From: Bacteroidia bacterium
Lineage (GTDB): Bacteria > Bacteroidota > Bacteroidia > Bacteroidales > Azobacteroidaceae
DNA: 5,266 nt
NCBI GenBank assembly: GCA_025996835.1
Contig: BNTU01000164.1
Span: 1 to 5,266 of the forward strand
Direction: 5' to 3'
This document shows, piece by piece, positions 1-5,266 of the stretch. Each line of letters opens with the position of its first letter. Position 1 is the stretch's first letter. The notes beneath the pieces are model-generated. The model saw nothing but the letters and a program-made list of their open reading frames with translations. It was not told where the DNA came from and ran no database searches. The position numbers and the translations under genes are program-made.

Positions 1-656
1 AAGATGCGGATGAATATATCGACAAAGGCGACAATGCGGTTGACAATAAATCGTATGAATTGGCTATTGAATACTACCAAAAAGCCATGGATATTGACCC
101 CGATAATTATTACGCGTATAATGGTATGGGGAATGCCTACAACAGTTTGCAGAACTATAAGCAAGCCATGAGTTACTTCCAAAAAGCCATAGACATTGAC
201 CGCAATAATTTTTGCGCGTATAATGGTATGGGGAATGTTTACTTTAATCAGCGGAACTATGAGCAAGCCATAAGTTGCTACCAAAACGCCATAGACATGG
301 ACCCGACTGAGGCAATGGTGCACGCTAACTTGGGGAATGCCTACTATTATAATGAGAACTATAATCAAGCCATAAGTTGCTACCTGAAAGCCATAGACAT
401 TGACCCCAATAATGGCAGGTCGTATAATGACATGGGGACTGTCTATTTTAGGCAGAAAAACTATAAGCAAGCCATACACTACTACCAAAAATCCATAGAC
501 ATTGACCCCAATGTTGCAAAAGTGTACACAAACATAGGGGATGCCTACTTGGGACAGCAGAACCAAACGCAAGCCATAAGTTGCTACCAAAAAGCAGCGC
601 AGTTGGGGTCTCAAAAAGCCAAAAAATGGTTAGAGGATAATGGCAATTCCATATAA
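1..656 (+). CDS. TPR-repeat protein, 5' end outside the window
   Basis: The frame is open from the first complete codon at position 3 to TAA at 654-656, so the gene begins upstream of the window; the TTG at 60 is an internal codon, not a start. The visible 217 residues form six consecutive 34-residue tetratricopeptide repeats (codons 3-104, 105-206, 207-308, 309-410, 411-512, 513-614), each with the pattern Y-x-x-x-G-x-x-Y, then Y-x-x-A-I-x-x-Y-x-K-A-I-D-I-D-P-N. A short charged tail follows (KAKKWLEDNGNSI), as TPR and Sel1-like proteins often have after the last helix. TPR arrays are protein-protein interaction scaffolds, so no enzymatic role can be read from this part, and any signal peptide or partner domain would lie in the missing N-terminus. 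The gene overlaps the next reading frame by one base. The repeats are very similar at DNA level, suggesting recent internal duplication. The family call is firm; the cellular role is unknown. Confidence 0.93.
   Translation, partial: DADEYIDKGDNAVDNKSYELAIEYYQKAMDIDPDNYYAYNGMGNAYNSLQNYKQAMSYFQKAIDIDRNNFCAYNGMGNVYFNQRNYEQAISCYQNAIDMDPTEAMVHANLGNAYYYNENYNQAISCYLKAIDIDPNNGRSYNDMGTVYFRQKNYKQAIHYYQKSIDIDPNVAKVYTNIGDAYLGQQNQTQAISCYQKAAQLGSQKAKKWLEDNGNSI
3..614 (+). repeat. 102-nt tandem coding repeat (six TPR units)
   Basis: The TPR units recur every 102 nt and keep identical nucleotide blocks, not only similar amino acids. The 19-mer CAAGCCATAAGTTGCTACC occurs at 264, 366 and 570 (offsets 102 and 204). 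A 23-nt block is identical at 113-135 and 215-237 (offset 102). Such conservation at synonymous sites points to recent duplication or gene conversion among the units, so copy number may vary between strains. Confidence 0.8.
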
Positions 657-913
657 TGAAAAGAATATTCAAACTTTCGGCATACAGACTCAGCAAGGTG
701 TTTGAAAACAGCACTAACAATATTACCGAAATAAAATTAAATTGCTATGGCTATAATTACCCGAATGTGAAAACCCGCCGCTCATATCTGCCCGACGGCA
801 CACTGTTCAACGAAAATCTGACCTCGGAAGTGGACTGTCCTTGGGGCATAGACTCTGAAAAATATTCAGTTGAAGAATTGGCGCAACGTGGCGCATTTGC
901 CGGAAGAGTTTAA
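656..913 (+). CDS. small hypothetical protein, probably truncated by a frameshift
   Basis: The ATG at 656-658 overlaps the TPR stop codon by one base (TAATG), an arrangement typical of translational coupling, which is the best evidence that this frame is used. It encodes 85 residues and I recognise no family. The N-terminus is basic (MKRIFKLSAYRLSK). The middle has a YLPDGTLFNENLTSEVDCPWGID stretch rich in Asn, Tyr and acidic residues. There is no obvious signal peptide or membrane helix. The last residues before the stop (about 890-910, GAFAGRV) look unlike the rest, and a plausible protein tail continues in the next frame from about 891 (see separate entry). The gene is therefore probably about 118 codons long in an intact relative and is broken here, or carries a base error. 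Confidence 0.45.
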   Translation: MKRIFKLSAYRLSKVFENSTNNITEIKLNCYGYNYPNVKTRRSYLPDGTLFNENLTSEVDCPWGIDSEKYSVEELAQRGAFAGRV

Positions 914-1013
914 CGATGCCTGCCCCTGCCTTGCCGTTGATGTGTTTCCGCCGCGCTTTCCTGTTCCGCCCGAATTGCAGGAAGTGTTGCACAAGGCATA
1001 TCTTGCATGGTAA
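891..1013 (+). pseudogene. out-of-frame C-terminal tail of the preceding small gene
   Basis: Moving one base forward from the upstream frame near 890, codons run open from 891 to TAA at 1011-1013. They read AHLPEEFNDACPCLAVDV, then FPPRFPVPPELQEVLHKAYLAW. This 40-residue stretch starts where the upstream frame loses sense, looks like ordinary protein, and has no start codon of its own at the right place. I infer that it is the natural end of the gene starting at 656, separated by one inserted base or two lost bases around 880-891. I see no clear slippery sequence at the junction, so mutation or sequencing error is more likely than programmed frameshifting. Confidence 0.4.
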
Positions 1014-1040
1014 AAATCGGTATATGAATATTAAATTTTC

Positions 1041-1066
1041 ATGACTATCCGCAATCATACCACTAA
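1041..1066 (+). repeat. left arm of a 26-bp perfect inverted repeat
   Basis: These 26 bases are the exact reverse complement of 2050-2075. Similarity continues beyond the perfect core: inward by five bases with one mismatch (to 1071), and outward over ATGAATATTAAA, which matches ATGAAAAATTAAA at the other arm apart from small gaps. Read on the plus strand this arm is an ATG followed by MTIRNHTTKFN and then TAG, that is, the first ten codons of the phosphoribosyltransferase gene and nothing more. The rest of the 1014-1148 spacer shows no gene or clear terminator. Confidence 0.85.
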
Positions 1067-1148
1067 ATTTAATTAGATTATTCGTTGCATTACCATCTTT
1101 GAAATTTGACATGACCAAACAATTTGTGTTGAACTTTGTTGATGGTTC

Positions 1149-2075
1149 TTATTTGGACTTGAGAGTAGAAAGGACGGTGATTATCGTTACCTTCTTGGGG
1201 TTAAACGTTTCCAAGATGGCATCTGCGCATTGCGAAATAGTTCTACCCGAAGACATCGTATCGTCCAAAATCAACACACTTTTACCATCAATTCGGGGCA
1301 CCATATCTCTTAGAATATCATAATTCGTTGTTACCCCTACAAACTCAATATATTTAACATATCTCTTGTCAATATGCTTGGATGAGATATATTTGCATTT
1401 CGACCTCTCCAACCTTGCGTTTATTATACCCCATATTCGCATAGCTTCATCCTCATTACCTCCGCAGTCCTTTACCAACAAATTCCAATTGAAATACTCA
1501 TCAAATTCCTCCATGGATGTTTTTTCAAAATATCGGTCAATTACGTCAATGTGCGGAATAATTTGCTTGACATACCCCATAATTCTGTTATTCATCTCAT
1601 TAGACGATGGGACGGTAATAACCACATCATAAGACGCATCTATCTTTTGGGAAATTTGTAAAGCATTGCGTATAAGATACAATAAGTCCTTCTGCGGATT
1701 GGCAAACTTCCACCCTTCGATTCCCTTCAACGCACAAACAAGTGGATTACCATCGCCACGCCCTTTACCAAAATACTTGCGGTTAAAAATAGAAATAACG
1801 TCATGCCCCTTTACTTTATAAACGGTTGGGTTATTTGTAATAGACGTGTCAACCCTATCCTCATGGTTGGGATTAATCCACACGAGCCTCTTTTGAATGT
1901 CCACATCCACACCCTCCTTAAGAAGGGATTTTTTGATATGCTCATCCAACCTACGCATAGGACTTGTATTAGATGTAGTATGTTCAACATATAGTTCACT
2001 AACGTGATTTATATGGGAACTGCTCTTGTGGATAAGTTCTATTCTAAACTTAGTGGTATGATTGCGGATAGTCAT
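1149..2075 (-). CDS. phosphoribosyltransferase-fold protein
   Basis: The 308-residue product carries the type I phosphoribosyltransferase PRPP-binding signature near its C-terminus: a hydrophobic strand, two acidic residues and a Ser/Gly loop (VLILDDTMSSGRTIS, residues 267-281). A final strand (KVTIITVLSTL) ends the protein, much as in ComF-like members. Upstream, VVITVPSSNEMNNRI (151-165) fits the second core strand and loop. FNRKYFGKGRGDGNPLVCALKG (97-118) is glycine- and basic-rich and may bind phosphate or substrate. The N-terminal 90 residues match nothing I know. There is no membrane segment. No base-salvage subtype can be assigned. Stand-alone PRTases of this kind are known in bacterial conflict and some retron-associated systems, but no reverse transcriptase or other hallmark is here, so a defence role is only a guess. 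The ATG at 2075 lies 9 nt after the stop of the upstream gene, suggesting one operon; M40 (ATG at 1958) is a possible alternative start. The gene is more AT-rich than the glucokinase and mutase genes. Confidence 0.8.
   Translation of the reverse strand: MTIRNHTTKFRIELIHKSSSHINHVSELYVEHTTSNTSPMRRLDEHIKKSLLKEGVDVDIQKRLVWINPNHEDRVDTSITNNPTVYKVKGHDVISIFNRKYFGKGRGDGNPLVCALKGIEGWKFANPQKDLLYLIRNALQISQKIDASYDVVITVPSSNEMNNRIMGYVKQIIPHIDVIDRYFEKTSMEEFDEYFNWNLLVKDCGGNEDEAMRIWGIINARLERSKCKYISSKHIDKRYVKYIEFVGVTTNYDILRDMVPRIDGKSVLILDDTMSSGRTISQCADAILETFNPKKVTIITVLSTLKSK
2050..2075 (-). repeat. right arm of a 26-bp perfect inverted repeat, covering the phosphoribosyltransferase start
   Basis: This arm is the exact reverse complement of 1041-1066 and begins at the ATG of the minus-strand phosphoribosyltransferase gene, covering its first eight codons and part of the ninth. 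The first mismatch inward is AAG here against AAA in the other arm, which is synonymous (Lys) in this frame. The two arms enclose about 1 kb containing the whole coding region. Confidence 0.85.
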
Positions 2076-2084
2076 TTTAATTTT

Positions 2085-2456
2085 TCATGTTTTTTTAACC
2101 TTTTTCTCTTTCAATTTTTCCCATTCTTCCCATTCCGGATTATGCCCTACAGGCCAAAGGAGGCTGTTATTTAGCCACATATCATACATCGCCATTAACG
2201 CCAAAGTAGAACCAAAACCGGGAAAGGCTGTTCCATCTTTTTTGATATATTCTTCACACATTTCTAACAAAGCATCAATTTGTTCGGGTTCATCATCTTT
2301 TAATAAATTCAATATAAATTCTTTCTGTTTCTGTTTCATCAAAACATCATATTCAGTTGGTTCCTCAGGTAAATCCTCAGAAAGAACATCATTTACAACA
2401 AATTTTATTTTTTGTTTTTCTTCCTCCGTTAATTTTCGTAATATTTTATTTTCCAT
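2085..2456 (-). CDS. small hypothetical protein, 123 aa, first gene of the phosphoribosyltransferase cassette
   Basis: I do not recognise this protein. The chosen start is the ATG at 2456 because a strong Shine-Dalgarno AGGAG lies 5 nt upstream; the 29 extra in-frame codons toward 2543 run through the palindrome and are not likely protein. The product is highly charged and probably mostly helical: MENKILRKLTEEEKQK at the start, an acidic stretch (VLSEDLPEEPTEYD, about residues 24-37), then LLKDDEPEQIDALLEMCEEYIKK (about 51-73). A more hydrophobic, possibly folded patch follows (FPGFGSTLALMAMYDMWLNNSLLWPVGHNPEWEEW), and the tail is lysine-rich. There is no signal peptide or convincing membrane helix. 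The stop is 9 nt before the phosphoribosyltransferase start, so the two are probably co-transcribed and may work together, for example as regulator or partner, though nothing in the sequence proves that. It is very AT-rich: positions 2401-2460 contain only 12 G or C in 60 bases. Confidence 0.7.
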   Translation of the reverse strand: MENKILRKLTEEEKQKIKFVVNDVLSEDLPEEPTEYDVLMKQKQKEFILNLLKDDEPEQIDALLEMCEEYIKKDGTAFPGFGSTLALMAMYDMWLNNSLLWPVGHNPEWEEWEKLKEKKVKKT

Positions 2457-2461
2457 AAACA

Positions 2462-2466
2462 CTCCT
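2462..2466 (-). promoter_or_regulatory. Shine-Dalgarno site AGGAG
   Basis: AGGAG on the minus strand is separated by 5 nt (TGTTT) from the ATG at 2456. It decides the start of the 123-aa gene. The other starts visible in this window lack such a site, which is usual for Bacteroidetes, so this one stands out. Confidence 0.7.
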
Positions 2467-2489
2467 ACTGTAACTAATTTAGAATGTGG

Positions 2490-2534
2490 AAAAAGTCTGT
2501 CATTGCGGGTCAAGCCTGCAATGACAGACTTTTT
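2490..2534. terminator. long perfect palindrome, likely bidirectional terminator
   Basis: The arms AAAAAGTCTGTCATTGC (2490-2506) and its reverse complement (2518-2534) pair over 17 bp. Three further inner pairs (one G-T, two G-C) give a 20-bp stem with the 5-nt loop TCAAG. T-runs end the hairpin on either strand, so it could stop transcription both ways. The right arm overlaps the glucokinase stop codon (2534-2536), so the hairpin immediately ends that gene and separates it from the 123-aa gene. The core CATTGCGGGTCAAGCCTGCAATGA resembles palindromes that I recall being scattered through many bacterial genomes and mis-translated as VIAGLTRN-like peptides. That resemblance is from memory. Confidence 0.75.
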
Positions 2535-3499
2535 TATTCCCAAGCCAATGCACTCGCTCCCAAAATTGGGGCTTCTGCATCGTTGAGTTGCGAAATCACG
2601 ATTTGGGTTTTCCCTTTGAAGACGGATAAAATGTGCTTATCCAGTGATTGTTGCAATGGTTTCAACAGGAAATCGCCTGAATGTGCCAAGCCTCCAAAGA
2701 GAATAATTGCCTGCGGGCTTGAGAATGTGATGAAATCGGCAAAAGCCGCTCCGAGCAATTCCCCCGTGAAATTGAATATTTTAATTGCCAACTCGTCGCC
2801 TTGCTTGGCCGCGTCGTAAACGTCTTTGGACGTGATGGGGCGATAGACGATATTGCGCAGGAGTGACTGCTTCTGCGGATTTTCGTCCAACATTTCGCGG
2901 GCGGTGCGGGCGACACCCGTTGCCGAAGCGTAGGCTTCTAAACACCCGTGGCGACCGCAACCGCATTGGCGACCGTTGTGACGAATGGCAATCACATGTC
3001 CTAATTCGCCGGCAAAGCCATCGTGACCGACAACGAGTTGTCCATTGGCAACAATTCCGCTGCCAAGTCCGGTGCCCAAAGTGATAACGATAAAATCCTT
3101 CATCCCTTTGGCTGCCCCGTAGGTCATTTCGCCGACTGCTGCGGCATTGGCATCGTTTGTGAGTTTGCACGGCAGCCCTGTGCGCTCGGTCAGCATTTGT
3201 GCAACAGGCACGGCAACCGTTTTTGCCCACGAGATATTGGCAGCTTTGGCAATCGTGCCGTCGTTCATATTGCCGTTTGGTGCCCCCATACCGATGCCCC
3301 GTACCTTACCGGTGAGGTCGTTTCCCTCGATAAGTTTGTTGATAGCATCGCCCAATGCGTTGGTATAAGACTCACCGGTCGAATAGTCGCCGGTCAAAAT
3401 CTGTCCGCGGCAAGGGATATGTCCCCGCGCATCCACAGCTCCAAATGCGGTATGAGTACCTCCCATATCCACTCCAATAACATAAGAATAATTGTTCAT
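2534..3499 (-). CDS. ROK-family glucokinase
   Basis: This cytoplasmic ATP-dependent hexokinase should phosphorylate glucose to glucose 6-phosphate. At 321 residues it is the usual ROK kinase length and appears complete. Visible motifs in order are the N-terminal phosphate-binding loop DMGGTHT (11-17), the catalytic aspartate D116 in TNDANAAAVGE, the second phosphate loop LGTGLGSGIV (141-150), and the sugar- and zinc-binding segment GELGH (164-168) followed by CGCGRHGCLEA with Cys 179, 181 and 186. The last two elements form the ROK signature with its structural zinc. Histidine replaces the more usual Asn or Lys after GGT in the first loop, a minor variant. There is no N-terminal DNA-binding domain, so it is a kinase and not a ROK repressor. 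It is transcribed away from the mutase gene, from a TAGCTTTG promoter about 30 nt upstream of its ATG, and ends in a long hairpin. Glucose is the likely substrate; another hexose, such as mannose or N-acetylglucosamine, cannot be excluded. Confidence 0.93.
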   Translation of the reverse strand: MNNYSYVIGVDMGGTHTAFGAVDARGHIPCRGQILTGDYSTGESYTNALGDAINKLIEGNDLTGKVRGIGMGAPNGNMNDGTIAKAANISWAKTVAVPVAQMLTERTGLPCKLTNDANAAAVGEMTYGAAKGMKDFIVITLGTGLGSGIVANGQLVVGHDGFAGELGHVIAIRHNGRQCGCGRHGCLEAYASATGVARTAREMLDENPQKQSLLRNIVYRPITSKDVYDAAKQGDELAIKIFNFTGELLGAAFADFITFSSPQAIILFGGLAHSGDFLLKPLQQSLDKHILSVFKGKTQIVISQLNDAEAPILGASALAWE

Positions 3500-3525
3500 G
3501 ATAAATTGTATAAAAAATTAGACTG

Positions 3526-3557
3526 CAAAGCTACACTTTTTTTAATTATTTGCCAAA
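3526..3557 (-). promoter_or_regulatory. Bacteroidetes-type promoter of the glucokinase gene
   Basis: On the minus strand the -7 box TAGCTTTG (3533 to 3526) matches TAnnTTTG exactly. TTTG (3557 to 3554) lies 20 nt upstream, the expected -33 position for the primary sigma factor of this phylum. Transcription should start near 3519, giving a leader of about 20 nt with no Shine-Dalgarno site. Confidence 0.75.
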
Positions 3558-3584
3558 TCCGGAAAAAAAATCTGCCTGAAAAAC

Positions 3585-3616
3585 TATGAGAGATACAAAA
3601 TTTTTGCTTAACTTTG
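3585..3616 (+). promoter_or_regulatory. Bacteroidetes-type promoter of the phospho-sugar mutase gene
   Basis: The -7 box TAACTTTG (3609-3616) matches TAnnTTTG exactly. TATG at 3585-3588, one base off TTTG, sits 20 nt upstream in the -33 position. The ATG at 3639 follows 22 nt after the -7 box. Both divergent promoters share TTTGCAG at the -7 end, but their boxes do not overlap. Confidence 0.7.
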
Positions 3617-3638
3617 CAGCATCAAACAGTGAAAAATT

Positions 3639-5266
3639 ATGGAAGACAATTTATTGTTAAAACAGATGCAGGTCAAAGCAAATGCTTGGCTGGCAAGTGA
3701 TTACGATGCCGATACACGTCGGGAAGTGCAGGCGTTGTTGGACAAAGCCGATACGACAGACCTCATTGAAGCATTTTACAAAGATTTGGAATTTGGCACC
3801 GGCGGTCTGCGCGGCATCATGGGCGCAGGCTCCAACCGCATGAATATCTACACGGTGGGTGCCGCTACGCAGGGTTTGGCAAACTATTTGAAGAAAGAAT
3901 TTGCCGACCTGCCGCAAATCAGCGTGGTGATTGGGCACGATTGTCGCAACAATAGCCGCCTGTTTGCCGAAAAATCTGCCGATATTTTCTCCGCCAATGG
4001 CATCAAGGTGTATCTGTTTCCCGACTTGCGACCCACGCCGGAAATTAGCTACGCGATTCGTAAACTCGGCTGCCAGAGCGGAATATGTATCACGGCATCG
4101 CACAATCCGAAGGAATACAACGGCTACAAAGCCTACTGGGACGATGGTGCGCAGGTGATTGCGCCGCACGACAAAAACATTATCGGCGAAGTAAATAAGG
4201 TGTCGTCCGTGAAAGACATCCAATTCAAAGGCAACCCCAAATTGATACAACTGCTTGACGACAAGATAGATAACGATTATATCAAGGACTTGTTGGGAGC
4301 GGTAACACTCGACAAAGAGGCTATTCAGAAGCACAAAGACATCAAAATTGTTTATACGCCCATTCACGGCACAGGTATCACACTGATTCCAAAGGCTTTA
4401 AAGGAATTAGGTTTTACGAACATCATCTCTGTGCCCGAACAAAACGTGATTAGCGGCGACTTCCCAACCGTGAAATCGCCCAACCCCGAAGAGGCGGCTG
4501 CGTTGAAAATGGCGGTGGAAAAAGCCATCGAAACAGGTGCCGATTTGGTGATGGCTTCCGACCCCGATGCGGACAGGGTTGGGGCGGCAGTTCGCAACGA
4601 CAAGAACGAGTTTGTGCTGCTCAACGGCAACCAAACGCTGCTGCTTTTCTTCTATTATCTCATCACCCGCTGGCAGGAATTGGGTAAACTGAAAGGCAAC
4701 GAATACATCGTAAAGACCATTGTATCAACAGAATTGGTAAAAAAAATCGCCCAAAAGAACAATGTCAAACTATACGATGTTTACACCGGCTTCAAATGGA
4801 TTGCCGACATCATGAAGCAAAACGAAGGCAAACGCACCTACATTGGCGGTGGCGAAGAAAGTTACGGCTTTTTGGCAGAAGATTTTGTGCGCGACAAAGA
4901 CGCCGTGTCTGCCTGTATGTTGCTCGCCGAAATCGCCGCGTGGGCAGCCGACAAGGGCAAAACCGTCTATAATTTGCTGCAAGACATCTATGTCGAATAC
5001 GGCTTCTCAAAAGAAGTGGGCGTATCAGTAGTGAAAGAAGGCAAATCGGGTGCGGAAGAAATAGAGGTAATGATGAAAAATTACCGCGACAATCCAATGC
5101 TCGAGTTGGCAGGCTCAAAAATCTTCTTCATCAAGGATTTTGCAAAGCAAACAGGCTACGATGTGGCTGAAAGCGAACACGTTACGCTCGACATGGCAAC
5201 AACATCCAATGTGCTGCAATACTTCGCAGAAGACGGCACAAAAGTGTCCATCCGCCCTTCGGGCAC
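3639..5266 (+). CDS. phosphoglucomutase/phosphomannomutase (phospho-sugar mutase), 3' end outside the window
   Basis: This alpha-D-phosphohexomutase should interconvert glucose 1-phosphate and glucose 6-phosphate (or the mannose forms) in the cytoplasm, linking central metabolism to glycogen and nucleotide-sugar synthesis. The 542 visible residues contain all the family landmarks in order: the substrate-phosphate region FGTGGLRGIMGAG (52-64), the phosphoserine loop TASHNP with catalytic Ser154, the magnesium loop DPDADR (308-313), and the sugar-specificity loop GGGEESYG (403-410). The final phosphate-binding loop begins at RPSG (539-542), exactly where the window ends. This long form is normally about 580 residues, so roughly 40 are missing. 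The start is the ATG 22 nt after the TAACTTTG promoter. There is no Shine-Dalgarno site, as expected for the phylum. It is divergent from the glucokinase gene, which makes its likely substrate. Glucose versus mannose preference cannot be settled by eye. Confidence 0.95.
   Translation, partial: MEDNLLLKQMQVKANAWLASDYDADTRREVQALLDKADTTDLIEAFYKDLEFGTGGLRGIMGAGSNRMNIYTVGAATQGLANYLKKEFADLPQISVVIGHDCRNNSRLFAEKSADIFSANGIKVYLFPDLRPTPEISYAIRKLGCQSGICITASHNPKEYNGYKAYWDDGAQVIAPHDKNIIGEVNKVSSVKDIQFKGNPKLIQLLDDKIDNDYIKDLLGAVTLDKEAIQKHKDIKIVYTPIHGTGITLIPKALKELGFTNIISVPEQNVISGDFPTVKSPNPEEAAALKMAVEKAIETGADLVMASDPDADRVGAAVRNDKNEFVLLNGNQTLLLFFYYLITRWQELGKLKGNEYIVKTIVSTELVKKIAQKNNVKLYDVYTGFKWIADIMKQNEGKRTYIGGGEESYGFLAEDFVRDKDAVSACMLLAEIAAWAADKGKTVYNLLQDIYVEYGFSKEVGVSVVKEGKSGAEEIEVMMKNYRDNPMLELAGSKIFFIKDFAKQTGYDVAESEHVTLDMATTSNVLQYFAEDGTKVSIRPSG

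Noticed and set aside
1024..1042. Short hairpin ATGAA...TTCAT as a terminator for the TPR/small-gene unit
   Set aside because: It has only about five pairs, all but one A-T, and no T-run follows. The bases are better explained as part of the inverted repeat flank.
807..1118. 103-codon minus-strand frame downstream of, and in frame with, the phosphoribosyltransferase stop
   Set aside because: It starts with TTG, runs antisense through the small plus-strand gene, and its later part is basic and cysteine-rich, like a shadow frame. The phosphoribosyltransferase already ends naturally after its last core strand, so no extension or read-through is needed. The first 30 codons look less random, so a tiny gene from the ATG at 1113 is not fully excluded.
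2457..2543. N-terminal extension of the 123-aa protein by 29 codons
   Set aside because: These codons translate the palindrome, and a strong Shine-Dalgarno site sits directly before the ATG at 2456.
3023..3589. 188-codon plus-strand frame
   Set aside because: It is antisense to the glucokinase gene and runs through its promoter; the composition is that of a shadow frame.
3657..4367. 236-codon minus-strand frame
   Set aside because: It is antisense to the clearly identified phospho-sugar mutase gene, whose motifs and promoter are all on the plus strand.
1..5266. CRISPR array, tRNA, rRNA or insertion sequence
   Set aside because: I saw no spaced direct repeats of the CRISPR kind, no tRNA- or rRNA-like stretch, and no transposase. 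The only tandem repeats are the TPR coding units and the only long inverted repeat is the pair described.

Overview
The window looks like a piece of a Bacteroidetes (probably Bacteroidales) chromosome. The main evidence is promoter form: both genes of the divergent pair around position 3570 have a TAnnTTTG -7 box (TAGCTTTG and TAACTTTG), and a TTTG or TTTG-like box lies 20 nt upstream, the layout known for the primary sigma factor of this phylum. The two housekeeping proteins (a ROK glucokinase and a long phospho-sugar mutase) also resemble Bacteroidetes versions as I remember them. No database search was possible.

Layout. (1) 1-656, plus strand: the 3' end of a tetratricopeptide-repeat (TPR) protein, six repeats, entering from outside the window. 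(2) 656-1013, plus strand: a small unrecognised gene that overlaps the TPR stop codon by one base (TAATG) and seems frameshifted; an 85-codon frame ends at 913 and a plausible tail continues in another frame to 1013. (3) 1014-1148: a short spacer holding one arm of a 26-bp perfect inverted repeat. (4) 1149-2456, minus strand: an AT-rich two-gene cassette, first a 123-aa unrecognised acidic protein, then 9 nt later a 308-aa phosphoribosyltransferase-fold protein. The second arm of the inverted repeat covers the first codons of the phosphoribosyltransferase gene. (5) 2490-2534: a 20-bp-stem palindrome, a likely terminator and possibly a dispersed palindromic element. (6) 2534-3499, minus strand: ROK-family glucokinase. 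(7) 3500-3638: divergent promoter region. (8) 3639 to the window end, plus strand: phosphoglucomutase/phosphomannomutase, cut off inside its final phosphate-binding loop.

How the genes relate. Glucokinase makes glucose 6-phosphate and the mutase interconverts it with glucose 1-phosphate, so the divergent pair is a sensible central sugar-phosphate unit. The segment from about 1030 to 2480 differs in base composition and looks like an accessory insertion between ordinary genes. The most interesting signal is the inverted repeat bracketing the phosphoribosyltransferase gene: its arms contain the start codon and first codons, so inversion between them would move an intact reading frame from the minus-strand operon to the plus-strand context behind the TPR gene. 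No recombinase is visible here, and a simple leftover duplication explains the repeat equally well.
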